Assembly: GCA_963678705.1 (NCBI GenBank)
Contig: OY783219.1
Location: 682,001 to 746,000 of the forward strand
Direction: 5' to 3'
Length of the DNA: 64,000 nt
Origin: Panorpa germanica
Taxonomy: Eukaryota > Arthropoda > Insecta > Mecoptera > Panorpidae
Each line of letters opens with the position of its first letter. Within the stretch, counting starts at the first letter, position 1. The notes beneath the pieces were generated by a model. That model saw only the letters and a list, made by a program, of their open reading frames with translations, ran no database searches and was not told where the DNA came from. Made by a program: the position numbers and the translations under genes. Positions 31,617 to 43,351 of the stretch are shown here, in pieces.

Positions 31617-34600
31617 ATGACACATGAATTAGACAATTTGTCAGTGGCAGAGCTACGACAGGAACTTAATTTTGTTAGACTTAGTCAACGTGGGAATCGT
31701 GCAGAATTATTGTCAAGAATGAACTCATTTAATTGCCGCGTAGGTGAACAGAATAATAGGTCTGTAAACAATGAAGCAGTCAATAAAACTAATTATACAT
31801 TTTTAGATTTAGAATTGGCTTTACCTAAATATGATGGGCTTAAAAATGTCAGATTGTGGATTAAACAATTTGATGATTTCTGTGACCAGGCAGAAATAGA
31901 TGCAAAATACAGATATTTGTATGCCAGGAGATTGTTGACTGACACAGCAAAACAATTTGTTAATTTCGAAACCAGGATAATAAATTGGGATACATTTAAA
32001 TCGTATTTGATTGATGAATTCGATACGAGTTTAAATAGCGCACAGGTTCACAAAATGCTTCAACAAAGGGTGAAGAAAGCTGGTGAAACTATTCATCAAT
32101 ATGTGTATGATATTTTAGATATAGCTAGACAAGCAGACGTCGAAGAAGCAGCTATTATGGATTATATTATAGCAGGAATTCGCGATAGTGCAGTTAATAA
32201 AGTAATACTTTATGGAGCTGAGAATATTGGACAACTTAGACGTAAGCTGGAACAATATGAAAAAATGAAAATGGATACCCAGGACTATGATAGGAGATCT
32301 AGGCTAGGTACAAAAACTAAAATTGAGACAACAGGTGAGAAGATTAAATGTTTTAATTGTGGTTCGTTATCACACTCATCTAAAGTGTGTCCTGATAAAG
32401 ACAAGGGTTATAAATGTTTTAATTGTGGTAATTATGGACATGTTAGCCGAAACTGTAATACTAAAATAAAAACTGTTAAAGCGGAGCATAATGTTATGAA
32501 AGTAGAAATGATAAAATCAATTTGTGTTAATAGCAGGAGTAATGTAAATGCTTTAATAGATACTGGCAGTGATTTGTCAGCAGTGCGGGAAGATCATTTT
32601 AAAACATTAAAGAATGTCAAATTATATGACTCTGAAATAACAATACGTGGTTTGTCAAATTCTAGAGTAAATTCTTTAGGTAGAATTGAATTGGACATTG
32701 AAATTGATTCAGAACTTTACGTGGGTTATTTTGAAGTGTTACCATCTCATGCAATGCATATGAACATGGTGATAGGATTGGACATTATAGCTAAAGCTAA
32801 AGTAGTTATTGATAAAACCGGTGTTAAATTTCATAAACTTTATAGCGATAAAGATGTAGATGAAAGTGAGGTTAAACAATTAATGACAATGAAAATAGAC
32901 TATGGTGATAAAGAAAGTGAATTAGATTTATCTCATATAAACGATAAAAATGTTGTTAATAAAATACACGAGTTGGTGAACAACTATAAACCAAAAGAGT
33001 ATTATAACTCTGAAATTCAAATGACAATTACGTTGAAAGATGATACTTCCATATTTTCCAGACCGCGTAGACTACCACCTGTGGATCGACTAGATGTTCA
33101 AAAACAGCTGGATGACTGGTTAGAAAAGGATATCATTCGAGCAAGTAATTCGGATTACGCAAGTCAGATAGTGTTGGTCTCCAAGAAGGACGGAACAAAA
33201 CGCATTTGCTGTGATTATCGTCGTTTGAATGAACAAGCAATGAAGAATAGGTATCCACTACCTATTATTGAGCAACAAATCGACAAACTTCAGGGTAGCA
33301 GCATATTCACTACATTGGATTTGGAGAACGGGTTCTTTCATGTACCAATACGTGAGGATTGCAAGAAGTATACCTCGTTTGTTGTAGAAAATGCACAGTA
33401 TGAATTCAACAGGGCACCATTCGGGTTTTGTAACTCCCCTGCTGTATTTCAAAGACATGTAAATATTATTTTTAGGGAATTAATGCAAAAGGGTATAGTA
33501 GTGTTGTATTTAGATGATATTGTGATACTTGCCACGAGTTTGCAGGAAGCTCTGATTAATTTTGAAAAGGTGTCACAGACAGCTTCGGAGCATGGATTAA
33601 AAATAAAATGGAAAAAATGTCAATTTTTGAAACAGGAAATTAATTACTTAGGATATGTAATTGAACAAGGTACTGTTCGTCCCTCTAAGGATAAAGTCAA
33701 AGCAGTCAAGCATTTTCCGATGCCGAAGACCACGAAACAAGTACAAAGCTTCTTAGGTTTGGTGGGCTATTTCTGAAAATTTATACCACAATTTGCTAAG
33801 TTAGCGAGGCCTTTGAGTGAGTTACTCAAAAAGGACAGTCATTTCAAGTTTGAATATGAACAAGTAAGTGCATTTAACAATTTAAAAGATTTGTTATTAA
33901 AAGACCCTATACTCAAAATATTTAGATATGGAGTATACACAGAATTGCATACAGATGCCAGCAAGGATGGATATGGCGCTATGTTACTACAAAAATGCAA
34001 TATTGATGACAGTATGCATCCAGTTAGTTACATGAGTAGAAAAACCACTGCAGCGGAACGGAATTATCATTCTTACGAATTGGAGGTACTAGCGATAGTA
34101 GAAGCTCTTAAGAAATACAGGGTTTATTTAATTGGGCAGCCATGTAAGATAATTACCGATTGCAATGCATTTAATATGACGCTTAAGAAAAAAGATTTAG
34201 GAACACGCGTAGCAAGGTGGGTTTTATTATTACAAGAATATAATTATACCATTGAACATAGATCAGGTACCAGAATGAGGCATGTAGATTCTCTAAGCAG
34301 AAATCCAGTAATGTATTGGATAGAATCGTCAGTAATAACGAAATTACGAAATGCTCAGTTGAAGGATGATCACATTGTTAAGAAGATAGAGACAATACAA
34401 GCAAAAAATTATGCAGGAAAGTATTTAATAGAAAATGAATTATTATACAGGTTGAAAGACGATCAAAAGCTGTTAGTAGTACCGAGTAATATGCAATCAG
34501 AAATAATACGTAAAGCACACGATTTAGGACATTGTGGATTGCATAAATGTCAAGAAATAATTAACAGAGAATTTTGGATCAATGATTTAGCTGGAAAAGT

Positions 34601-35528
34601 TAAAAACTGTATAGATAATTGTATAAACTGTATATTAGCAAGCAGAAAAGTAGGTAAAGTAGAAGGATACTTAAACTCTATACCTAAGGTAGGTTTACCT
34701 TTAGATACATGGCATATGGATCATTTAGGACCTTTACAAACAACAAACAAAAAGTATAAACATATTCTCGTTATAGTAGATGCTTTTACAAAATTTGTTT
34801 GGTTGTTTCCTACTAAGTCAACAGGCACCGATGAAGTAATACAGAAATTGAAAGTAATAGCAGAAGTATTCGGAAACCCAAGAAGGATAATTTCTGACAG
34901 GGGTACAGCTTTTACTTCAACAGATTTCAAAGATTATTGTACTGTAGAAAAAATTGAACATGCGTTAATAACTACGGTAGTACCAAGGGGCAATGGCCAG
35001 GTGGAACGAATAAATGGAATTATTGTACCTGTGTTAGCGAAGTTAGCTCTAACGGATCCAAGTAAGTGGTATTTACATGTAAGTAAACTACAGTTAATGC
35101 TAAACAGTACTTTTCAAAGAGGTATTAAAATGACACCATTTGAATTGATGATTGGGGTTAAAATGAAAACCAAACAAGACATGAAAATAATAGAATTGAT
35201 TACAGAAGAAATACAAAATGAGTTTGTAAAGAAACGTGAGAAGCTGAGAGAAGAGGCTAAAGGAAATATACTAAAAATTCAGCAGGAAAACAGGACTAGC
35301 TACAATAGAAAATGTAAAGCACCAAGAAAGTATACACTGAACAGTTTAGTGGCCATACAACGTACACAATTTGCAACGGGAGCTAAAGTTAAAGCTAAAT
35401 TTTTGGGACCATACAAAATAACGAAAATTAAAGGAAATGATCGTTATGACGTGGAGAAGGCAGAAGAGTGTGAAGGACCAATAAGAACTTCTACATCAGC
35501 GGACATGATGAAACCATGGGCAGGATGA
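31617..35528 (+). pseudogene. Ty3/gypsy gag-pol, one in-frame TGA
   Basis: True start ATG at 31617; 1304 codons including the stop. In order: a SAP-like N-terminus (LSVAELRQELNFVRLSQRG, residues about 5-35), capsid, two CCHC knuckles (residues about 244-258 and 266-280), protease LIDTGSD (about 312), RT with catalytic YLDD (about 630), RNase H with HTDASKDG (about 777), the integrase zinc-binding region (from about 960), the catalytic triad in HMDHLG, ISDRGTAF and NGQVERING (about 1032, 1091, 1128), and a C-terminal SH3-like end (LGPYKITKIKGNDRYDV). The TGA at 33774-33776, after LGLVGYF, lies in an otherwise uninterrupted frame, and a CGA-to-TGA change would explain it. Apart from it all catalytic residues are intact. 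The polyprotein would copy and integrate the element. Confidence 0.93.
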
Positions 35529-35556
35529 TTTAGCAACTGAGGACAGTTACTTGTCA

Positions 35557-35569
35557 GGAAGGGCCGAGA
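35557..35569 (+). promoter_or_regulatory. Polypurine tract, family A
   Basis: GGAAGGGCCGAGA directly precedes the 3' LTR at 35570. Confidence 0.75.
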
Positions 35570-36389
35570 TGTGGGTTATTTTTTAAGAGTAATTTTAAGT
35601 TAGAATATATTTAGTTTAAGAAATAGTAATAGTAAAGAAAACTGTAAACTAGGTTAAAAACTTTGCTAAGATTATTCAAATGTTTAAAGCAGGACTTGTA
35701 GACCCTTGTATGCAGTTCGCTTGTGGTGTCGAGCGTACGCCTCAGAGAACGTGGCATAAAGAACTGTTCGCTAACTATGAACGTGATGAGACATGTGTTT
35801 TGGGCGAGGCTGAGAATATCAAGATTGATATAAGTGTTCTGAGTGTTATAAAAGCAAATGAATTAAAAGCGATAGAATTATATAAAGTTTATGTATGGTC
35901 GTTATTGTGTGATTTTATAATTAAGTTAACTTTATTACGGTGTAATAATTGTTATTTTGGTCAGTGTTTATGTTAGAGTTAGGCAGCAAATGTAATGTTT
36001 AGTACTAGGGTGTATTTTCATTGAAATCATTGTGCTGATAACTATGGACAATTGTAACTGCGTATTATGTATTGACACGTAAAACATTGTGAAAAGACAT
36101 TATAATCTAAGTACTGTATTTAATCAAGTGTATTTTGTTGTGAACTTAATTACGATTAATTCATTTTATTTAGATGTAATTTTATGACTTTGATAAGTGA
36201 TTAAACAAACTATTAATATCCAAATTATGTGTTTACTCGTTTAAAAAGAAACTATATTGTTGTATTGTACATCAACCTTAGGCTGATGTTAATTGTAACT
36301 TATAATTGTAGATAAATCACCTACAAATTGGAGTCTGAACCGGGATGGTGTTAGATTCAAAAACTACTAATGTAGATTAAATACCTACA
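35570..36389 (+). repeat. 3' LTR, family A
   Basis: 820 bp, nearly identical to 30591-31410; its copy of the 98-codon ORF lies at 35680-35976. Confidence 0.93.
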
Positions 36390-36419
36390 TAAATATATAT
36401 ATATAGTCTATATATATAT

Positions 36420-38565
36420 AAATAAAAGACTTTTATTTTAGTAATTTACATAGACATTATAATAATTACATTGTATAACTCAAATCATACTATCTTACCT
36501 GAAATCAAAGAAACAATACTTAAAATTTATTATTTAAATTGTTAATTCCTTTTATTCTAATTTCATAATAACTTAATATTATGTACAGTGAGTGTTGTCG
36601 ACTCCAAATATCAACTGTGTTGGCCATTGGCACGTACTACAATGAGAGTAGCTATAACTAATATATACTGTTGGCTCATCTGACCAGAATGCAGTTGTAA
36701 TATCTCTGGTCAGTGTTACCAACTAAAGAAATATAATTTCTTTACATCTTTCACTTCAACGAAGAAAATTTTCTCCAAAATTTTCACTTACTACACTTAA
36801 ATAATTAAAAATAAATCTAAATTGTACAATATTATATTAAAGTAAATACAATTTTGTCAATCTTATTTCTATTTTTATGTATAGGTATTGATATAAATTT
36901 TGTAATAAGAAAGGGATTTGACTTTATTTTTTTAAGTCCTGTATTAATTTTATATATTAAATTAGATATCTTTTTAATAATTTTAAATGGACCAATCTTC
37001 AGTTCACCTAATTTATTTCTATTTGGTTTGTTTCCATTCTCTACATAGACAATGTATTGAAATTAAATTTAGTTCTAATTGTATCAAATTTGAAATTTCA
37101 AATGCTATTTTTCTATCTCTAATCCATTCAACTTCTGTTTTATTTCTTTTTAATTCATTTGGAAAAAAGTGAACCTCTGTACCATCCAACAAGTATTTTT
37201 ATTCAAAGCCAGTAACTATCTGTATGGTATTATTATATTTATCTACAAAGTTATCGTCCATGCCATTTTATTACTTTTTTCGTTTATTTTGTTTACTAGT
37301 ATTTGATTTGCCGCATGTTTATGTTTTTCATTTTTATTGTAGAGGCCTGCGGTTGATTTTACAGTTTCTTTACCGATTTTATTCATTACATTTTCTGGAA
37401 ATCCCATCACAATATGATTTATCATTGTTTGGGTGTCGCCATGCTTGTTGACCTCTATTAAGAGTCTTTCCTTTTTTGTGGCATAATCCAGTAATGATCT
37501 AGCTTGAAATTTAAATGAAAATGCATATTTTACTTGTGACCAACCTTTATTTCAATATGTTTCACAAAAGTTGTCGTTCCATACTGCCCATTCGAAATTC
37601 ATCATCAATTTTATCAACATACTACTATACCGATCTAGGAACTGCTTTTCTAGGAGATGTTTTAATGTCTCAATTTTCTCTATATCCTGTAGAATCTTGA
37701 ATCTTCCACATTCACTCTCAAATTAACTAATCCATTGGTTGAATTTTTTCGTATTAAAAATCTTTCAGCAAGTTTTCCTATATTTTCTCTCTCTGGCGCA
37801 TTGCTCTTAGAGTTATTGTGTAAAGGCATTGACTCTTCTGTAATCTCATCTACATAAAGGGCACTAAACTGTACATTTTCATCTTCACCTAGATATATTT
37901 CTCTTAAACCCGTATTTAGAGAGATCCATACTCCGCGTGTTTGGTGTCTTTTTTAAAGAGAATTTTTTATTTTTAAACGTGTAAACACGTTAAAAGACAA
38001 TATAGCAGTGTGCTTACTTGTGAGCTTTAACTCATCTGGGACCTCAAAAATACGCCCGTCTGGTGTCTCAATAGAGGTTATGCATATCACATTTGTTTTT
38101 CCGTCTGTTGACCACAAGACCACAAATTTAAATCGTAGTTTTTCCATTTTTCTTGATCTTAAGTAGAAATGTCGTTTTATAAGATGTTTTATTGGGAATT
38201 GCAAATTTTTAATCAAACTTATGTGTTGCTTCTGAAATCAAAGAATTGTATTTTAGTAATTTTTATACACAATATAATAATTACACTGTTTAACTTAAAG
38301 TTCATTATCTTACCTGAAATCATAGAAAGAACATTAAAGTTTATTATTTAAATTGTCAATTCCTTTTTATATATTTTTATAATAACTTAACATTATGCTC
38401 AATGAGTTCTGTCAGCTCTAAATATCAACTGCGTTGGTCGTTATTCCTTAAAACGTTACGTTGCACTACCGTCATTGATACCGTTAGCTCACCTGGCCAG
38501 AATGCAATTGCAATATTTCTGGTCAGTGTTACCAACTAAAGAAATATAATTTTTTTACTATATAA
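36420..38565 (-). mobile_element. Older LTR retrotransposon, gag only (family C)
   Basis: Direct repeats of about 325-330 bp at 36420-36745 and 38240-38565 share long blocks (TTTATTATTTAAATTG, AAATATCAACTG, CAATATTTCTGGTCAGTGTT-type, ACTAAAGAAATATAAT) but differ at perhaps 15-20% of sites. The coding sequence between them runs on the minus strand. The internal part is only 1.5 kb, so pol is lost. Confidence 0.65.
36850..38216 (-). pseudogene. Gag remnant of the family C element
   Basis: An intact start portion at 38216-37953 (MEKLRFKFVVLWSTDG and VPDELKLTSKHTAILSFNVF) leads, with several frame shifts and stops, to a segment with KKERLL, NKHGDTQTMINHIVMGFPEN (about 37450-37400) and VKSTAGLYNKNEKHKHAANQ. 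The phrase about a helical domain ending in GFPENVMNKI resembles Gag capsid regions of insect LTR elements. A last weak match (RFTFFPNELKRNK-like, about 37160) suggests the Gag end. Confidence 0.45.
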
Positions 38566-38829
38566 TAAAAATTTCAAATTAGACACACGCAACAATTTTT
38601 CCGAATCATATGCTACAAAAAAAAGTTTACAAGATATCACAACAACTAACAATAAAAGAAATATACTAATTTTATTTTACTCACTGAGTGCCCTATTGAC
38701 TATTAAAATCCTTTGTACCAACAATCCAATAGTTTTCAAATCATTCACCGTCTAATACACAATAAGCAAATAGAATCCACATTTTTACGAATTTTCTTCC
38801 ACACCGGTGGGTTCCATGGGTTGATAATT
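38566..38829. other. Intergenic, nothing recognised
   Basis: AT-rich, no signal. Confidence 0.4.
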
Positions 38830-39290
38830 ATGCAAGAGAAGCAATACATTCAGTGCGCATTTCGGAAGAAACAACTATTATAACATGCTCAGACTTAAAA
38901 AACAAAGTTAAAAATGTAATAGATTGTTCATGATAGGAAGAATGGAAGGAAGAAACTGATAACAAACTAATGGAAGTCATTAATTTGCAAACTAGACCTA
39001 CTGATCGGACTAAATAGAAGGTTGGAAATAGTAATATGTAGACTCATGCTGGGTCGTACAAATCTTACTCATACCTACTTATTCCGAAGAGAAACACAAT
39101 CATTCTGTAAACAATGTAATACTCCACTAACAGTAAAACTTTCAACAGTAAAAAACAGTAAATTTTCAATGTTTAAAGTACTCATCACACAGATAAAACT
39201 TTAATGTGCCTGAAGACTATATGCCGATATTTCAAAGCAGAGAAAGTCTAAAAAACCTTATTGACTAGTATTTATAAATTATGTATTCTA
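38830..39290 (+). pseudogene. I/Jockey-type LINE C-terminal fragment
   Basis: Pieces in shifting frames: EEWKEETDNKLMEVI (about 38940), NRRLEIVICRLMLGRTNLTH and YLFRRETQSFCKQCNTPLTV (39010-39140). This is the C-terminal knuckle region (R-LR-GHT-LTH, then C-x2-C) typical after RNase H in I-type LINEs. Confidence 0.6.
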
Positions 39291-40383
39291 AATATTTATA
39301 TTTTTTTTAACTATCTAAAGTTGGTGCATTCAAAAAAAAGGAATATTTAAATTAAATATAAATAGTATTAATACATTCAACGTAAACATCCGGTAGTAGA
39401 ATTAAAGTAATGGTATTTTAAAACTAAATTTTAGCAGTGGTGTCTAAAAAAATTATCATAACAATATGAATAGGCTATCGCTTTGTGGAACAAGCCATAA
39501 AAATTAATAAAAGAAAAGAAAAAAGTAAAACCTTTTTTTGCAGTAAGCTAGCTAAGTCTGAGGCATATAAAGAGACATACGAATATCTAATAAACAGTGA
39601 AGAAAGGTACAGAAGTTGCTGAGGAGGCAACAAAGGGAAGAAGTAGAAGGAAAGCAGTAATGAGGTTGTTAGTAAAAAGTGCTGCGGCTACAAGAAAGGA
39701 GGTGGATGTACAGATAAGAAGGATGGAGATAGAAAAAGTGAAAGAATAGCATGGAGTTTAATATGTAGCAAACTTAACATTACAGTGGTCGACATATGGT
39801 CGAAGAATAAACATATTTGAAATATTAAATTGAAATTGATAAATATTGATTGATTTTATAAAGGCATTGGCATGAAAGAATGTAACGGCAAAAACGTTAA
39901 ATAAATAAATAGAAGTAGATAAACATCAATATTTTTTTTAAATATTTTTTATCGTAATTCATTTTCAATTATTACAGTAAATAAAAGTGTAGTTTTACTA
40001 TTAATAGGTCATGTATCTCTTTAATAAGCTACTTTTTTAGTGTTTTTTGGCTCTTACGTATGATTCAATACGCAGATATGTTCTATTACTGCAAAAAAAG
40101 TGAAATAGCCGCTATTCGGAGTGAATTAACCCTACTTTCCTTACTTAAAATATTATAACTCTCATAAAAAACACCGTGTATATTTGTTACATGATAGAAA
40201 TCTAAGAATGAAAAACAATATCATAAATTGAATTGGAAACGAGTAACAAAAATTGTCCAAAGCAATTTGCTTAATTAATTTAATTACATTTATTACAAAG
40301 ATAATGTATAGAATATGAAAGTTACTAAACAAAAATATTCAATCTACTCTTAAAACACGGTGTGAAAGTACTCGTAAGTGAAA
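39291..40383. other. Upstream region of the second receptor gene
   Basis: No gene. 39590-39750 is purine-rich and may be another LINE scrap. No promoter motif is claimed. Confidence 0.4.
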
Positions 40384-41427
40384 ATGGTGTTGAGGCGGGC
40401 TCTACCAAATCTAAGAAATATATACGATGTGTACCGCATACCACTAACCGTAACAAAAGTAATTGGAATGACACCGTATATATTCGTAGTGGAAAATGGT
40501 CAACAGAAATGCGTCTTGTCAAAAGTTGGTTTGGTTGTAACTCTCTTCACAACGATCATGTACTTTACTTCGTTAGTGGCAACACTGATGTTACCATTTG
40601 ATGTTAAATTTACAGAAGTTTCACCAGTTATACCGATTCTTGGACACTATCTGTCAATGTTTATGGGAACCATTGTGATCATGTCGTTTTTTACTGCGAC
40701 TTGTTTGAAAGTTCGTAAATATTTGAATGTCTTGGATGATGTTATGCACATCGATAACAAGTTCTGCAAAATAGGCATTTCAATATGCTACAAGAATTTG
40801 TTTACAGTGTCTATGTTAATACATAGTTATGTTTCTCTATTTACGATTATGAGTAGTTCATTCCAACTGTACCTAAATTCCGTTCCTTTTGGGCTGAAAA
40901 CAATTTTCTCTTCCACAATCCATATGTTTCCATTTGCAGTAACGGGAGGAACTCTTTATTCATACAGCACAGCTATTTTCATGTTGTACCAACGTTTTTA
41001 TTTAACTAATCGTCATCTCACGACAGTTTTAAATAATTTATTGCGAGAAGAACTGATAAGAATGAAAAAAACTAACGAAAGTGACCAGCGCATTCGGCAT
41101 TTACATAAATTATTTGATTTGAAAATTATTTGTAAAAGCGATAAGAATAAAGAAGGAAAAAAAATAATAACGTTATTAGAAATCCACGATGAGATATATG
41201 CATTGGTTCAAAGTATAAACGACATACATAACCTGCCGATGCTAGCTTGTCTGTTCATTCTTCTAATTCTTGGAACTTTTACGCTTTATAATCTTCTTAC
41301 AACTTCATATAGTACGAACATGGAGTCCTATACTATAAATCTATTAATAGGATACTTCTTTTGGGGATTTTCTTTCCAGTCAGTTTATATATTCAGCCTT
41401 TATATCAGCATGAAGTGTATTGATCAG
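40384..41427 (+). CDS. Gustatory-receptor-type 7TM protein, main exon (paralogue)
   Basis: ATG at 40384 and 348 open codons to a donor GATCAG|GTAATT at 41428, phase 0, the same position and phase as in the gene at 27157. Shared landmarks are IYDVY near the N-terminus, GISICYKN, MLYQRFYLTNRHLTTVL, and a last visible span ending YISMKCIDQ. About seven hydrophobic segments and a basic loop (about residues 215-260) are seen. If unspliced, the frame would run on to a TGA at 41473-41475 and give an unusual VIIELLPEK tail, so splicing to an unseen final exon is more likely. It is predicted to be a chemosensory ligand-gated channel subunit. Tandem duplication with the 27-kb gene is inferred. Confidence 0.8.
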
Positions 41428-42618
41428 GTAATTATTGAATTATTACCAGAAAAATTAAACACCGTAAAATATTGATAATTATAGGGGCCGTTACTGGAAG
41501 TGATTTCAACTAAAAATGATGTAGTTTCGTTAATTTTTAAATTGTAGTTAAAGATAGCGTTAAAAATACATTAAATGTCATGAAATACATATTGCAAAAA
41601 GCATAAAACTTCTGCCGTCGATGATGGCTTAATATCTTGCGAAGATGCCATTCCCGATGATGCAATATTTTTACACTTGAATTTTATTTCTTGACACCTT
41701 AGCCTCCAAAATAGAAAATATAAAGAAATTTATTGGATTCAAGTATTCAAACAAACTTCAAATTGAACAGGTGATGTTGACTGAAGATAAAGTAGAGATA
41801 TTAACAAGATTACTGAAACATCTCGTACTCCGTTGTACTTGAAAAAATATATTACTGCACTAAAATATGACTTTTCATCGGAAGTCTTGATGCCGTAGTA
41901 TGCGCTAGAAGTAGCTATATCGAATTCTTCTTGATTCAGGAAATCGTGATCAATTAATTTTCACTGCGAGTGGAAATTCAAGTATATATTCCACATTTTG
42001 TCGCAAAATTCCACCAATGTTAAAGCTTAATTGAATTCAACTTATGTTAATTATGTTCTTAGCAGGGAACAGTACTGTACAGATTCTTCAAATATTACTT
42101 TATACAGGTTTGTCCAAATGCACAAGTGGACTGTAATCCAAATAACTTTCCCGGGTTCAGAGTACGATTTAGTTTTAGTTACAGAAAAATATGAATAATG
42201 TATATATGACTCAGTAGTCTCACCCATTTCTTATTAATGTATCCTTACAACTCATTTCCAACTTTGAGTTCACTTTCTATATCCAAAATTAAATCTTATT
42301 TTCTTTAAAACATTTTTTTAACTTTTATAATTCTACAATTATAATCAAACTGTCGTGCTAGCATTAAGCAACTCTTACTCTTCATCTCCTCCCTATTATG
42401 CTTTTGTCACCATTATCCTCCTTCTACCATGCCTAGTATTCTCCTTTTCACAACTCTTCTTTTTAGTTGAAATCCTTTTAAAATATCCTCGATACTCCGT
42501 TCGCTTTCTAATTTCTCTACGAACTTCTTTTTTATGCGCCTCATCGTCTCTTCTACCGTCCCTCAGAGGTTACCTGCTCTATTTCCTCCTATATTGTGGA
42601 GCGATCCCAATCTGCACC
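41428..42618. other. Downstream of the second receptor, nothing recognised
   Basis: I looked for the short final receptor exon in all plus frames and could not support one. 42355-42600 is pyrimidine-rich. Confidence 0.4.
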
Positions 42619-42707
<89 letters not shown>

Positions 42708-42720
42708 ATATATATATAAA
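42619..42720. repeat. (TA)n microsatellite
   Basis: About 100 bp of nearly pure TA, directly followed by the LTR at 42723. Confidence 0.95.
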
Positions 42721-43351
42721 TATGTAGGATCGTAAAAATATATCAAGCATACAAAGTAGGCGTAACTATAACAGCCGAGCTAGAAAAGTCGTAAAATAGT
42801 GTGATTAATGAGGGTATATATTTAAACAGAAACCAAGTGACAGGTTAAAGCAATTATAATGTGTGAAACTTTAAACCACTGATTGAATACGTGAGGGGAT
42901 GTGCTTATTGAAATTAACTAAGCGTATTCTTAGAAGTAATAAAAACAAACCTTTTAAGTCAAGCTGAAAACTAATGTAGGACTGAGTATATATTAGCTAG
43001 AATTTAAGGTTGTGGGTGCATTCATTGTTCTGTATTTGTAAAGTAAACACCAACGTTTATATTGTAACCTTATTGTATTATTATCATTATTATTATCATC
43101 GTTATTATTTTATTCAATAAATGTATTAAACCAATTATGTGATTCTTTATCATCCTGACAAACCAACTATTTTTTTTTAATTTAATTTAGGCTTTGGCTT
43201 ATTCAGCCTTCTTGCCATTGGTTTTATTTGTAAAATTATATAAAAATTTACATATAAATTATAATTATTCTAATAAATACAAACAAATTGATTCTTTTAA
43301 AAAATTAAACTTAAAATTAAATACATACTAAATAAAATATTTTAACTTAAA

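Larger units (their letters stand above)
30591..36389 (+). mobile_element. Young Ty3/gypsy LTR retrotransposon (family A)
   Basis: Two 820-bp LTRs (TGTGGG...CTACA) flanked by a TAAA duplication (30587-30590 and 36390-36393). By eye the LTRs differ at about three positions, so insertion was recent. A single gag-pol frame with protease, RT, RNase H and integrase lies between them, broken by just one TGA. No env. It is inserted into an AT-rich (TA)n-like site between the two receptor genes. Confidence 0.93.

Noticed and set aside
41428..41475. Read-through C-terminus of the second receptor
   Set aside because: A donor at 41428 matches the position and phase of the donor in the paralogue, so splicing is more likely than the read-through tail.
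42534..42735. ORFs of alternating Tyr-Ile through the (TA)n tract
   Set aside because: They are translations of the microsatellite and carry no protein signal.
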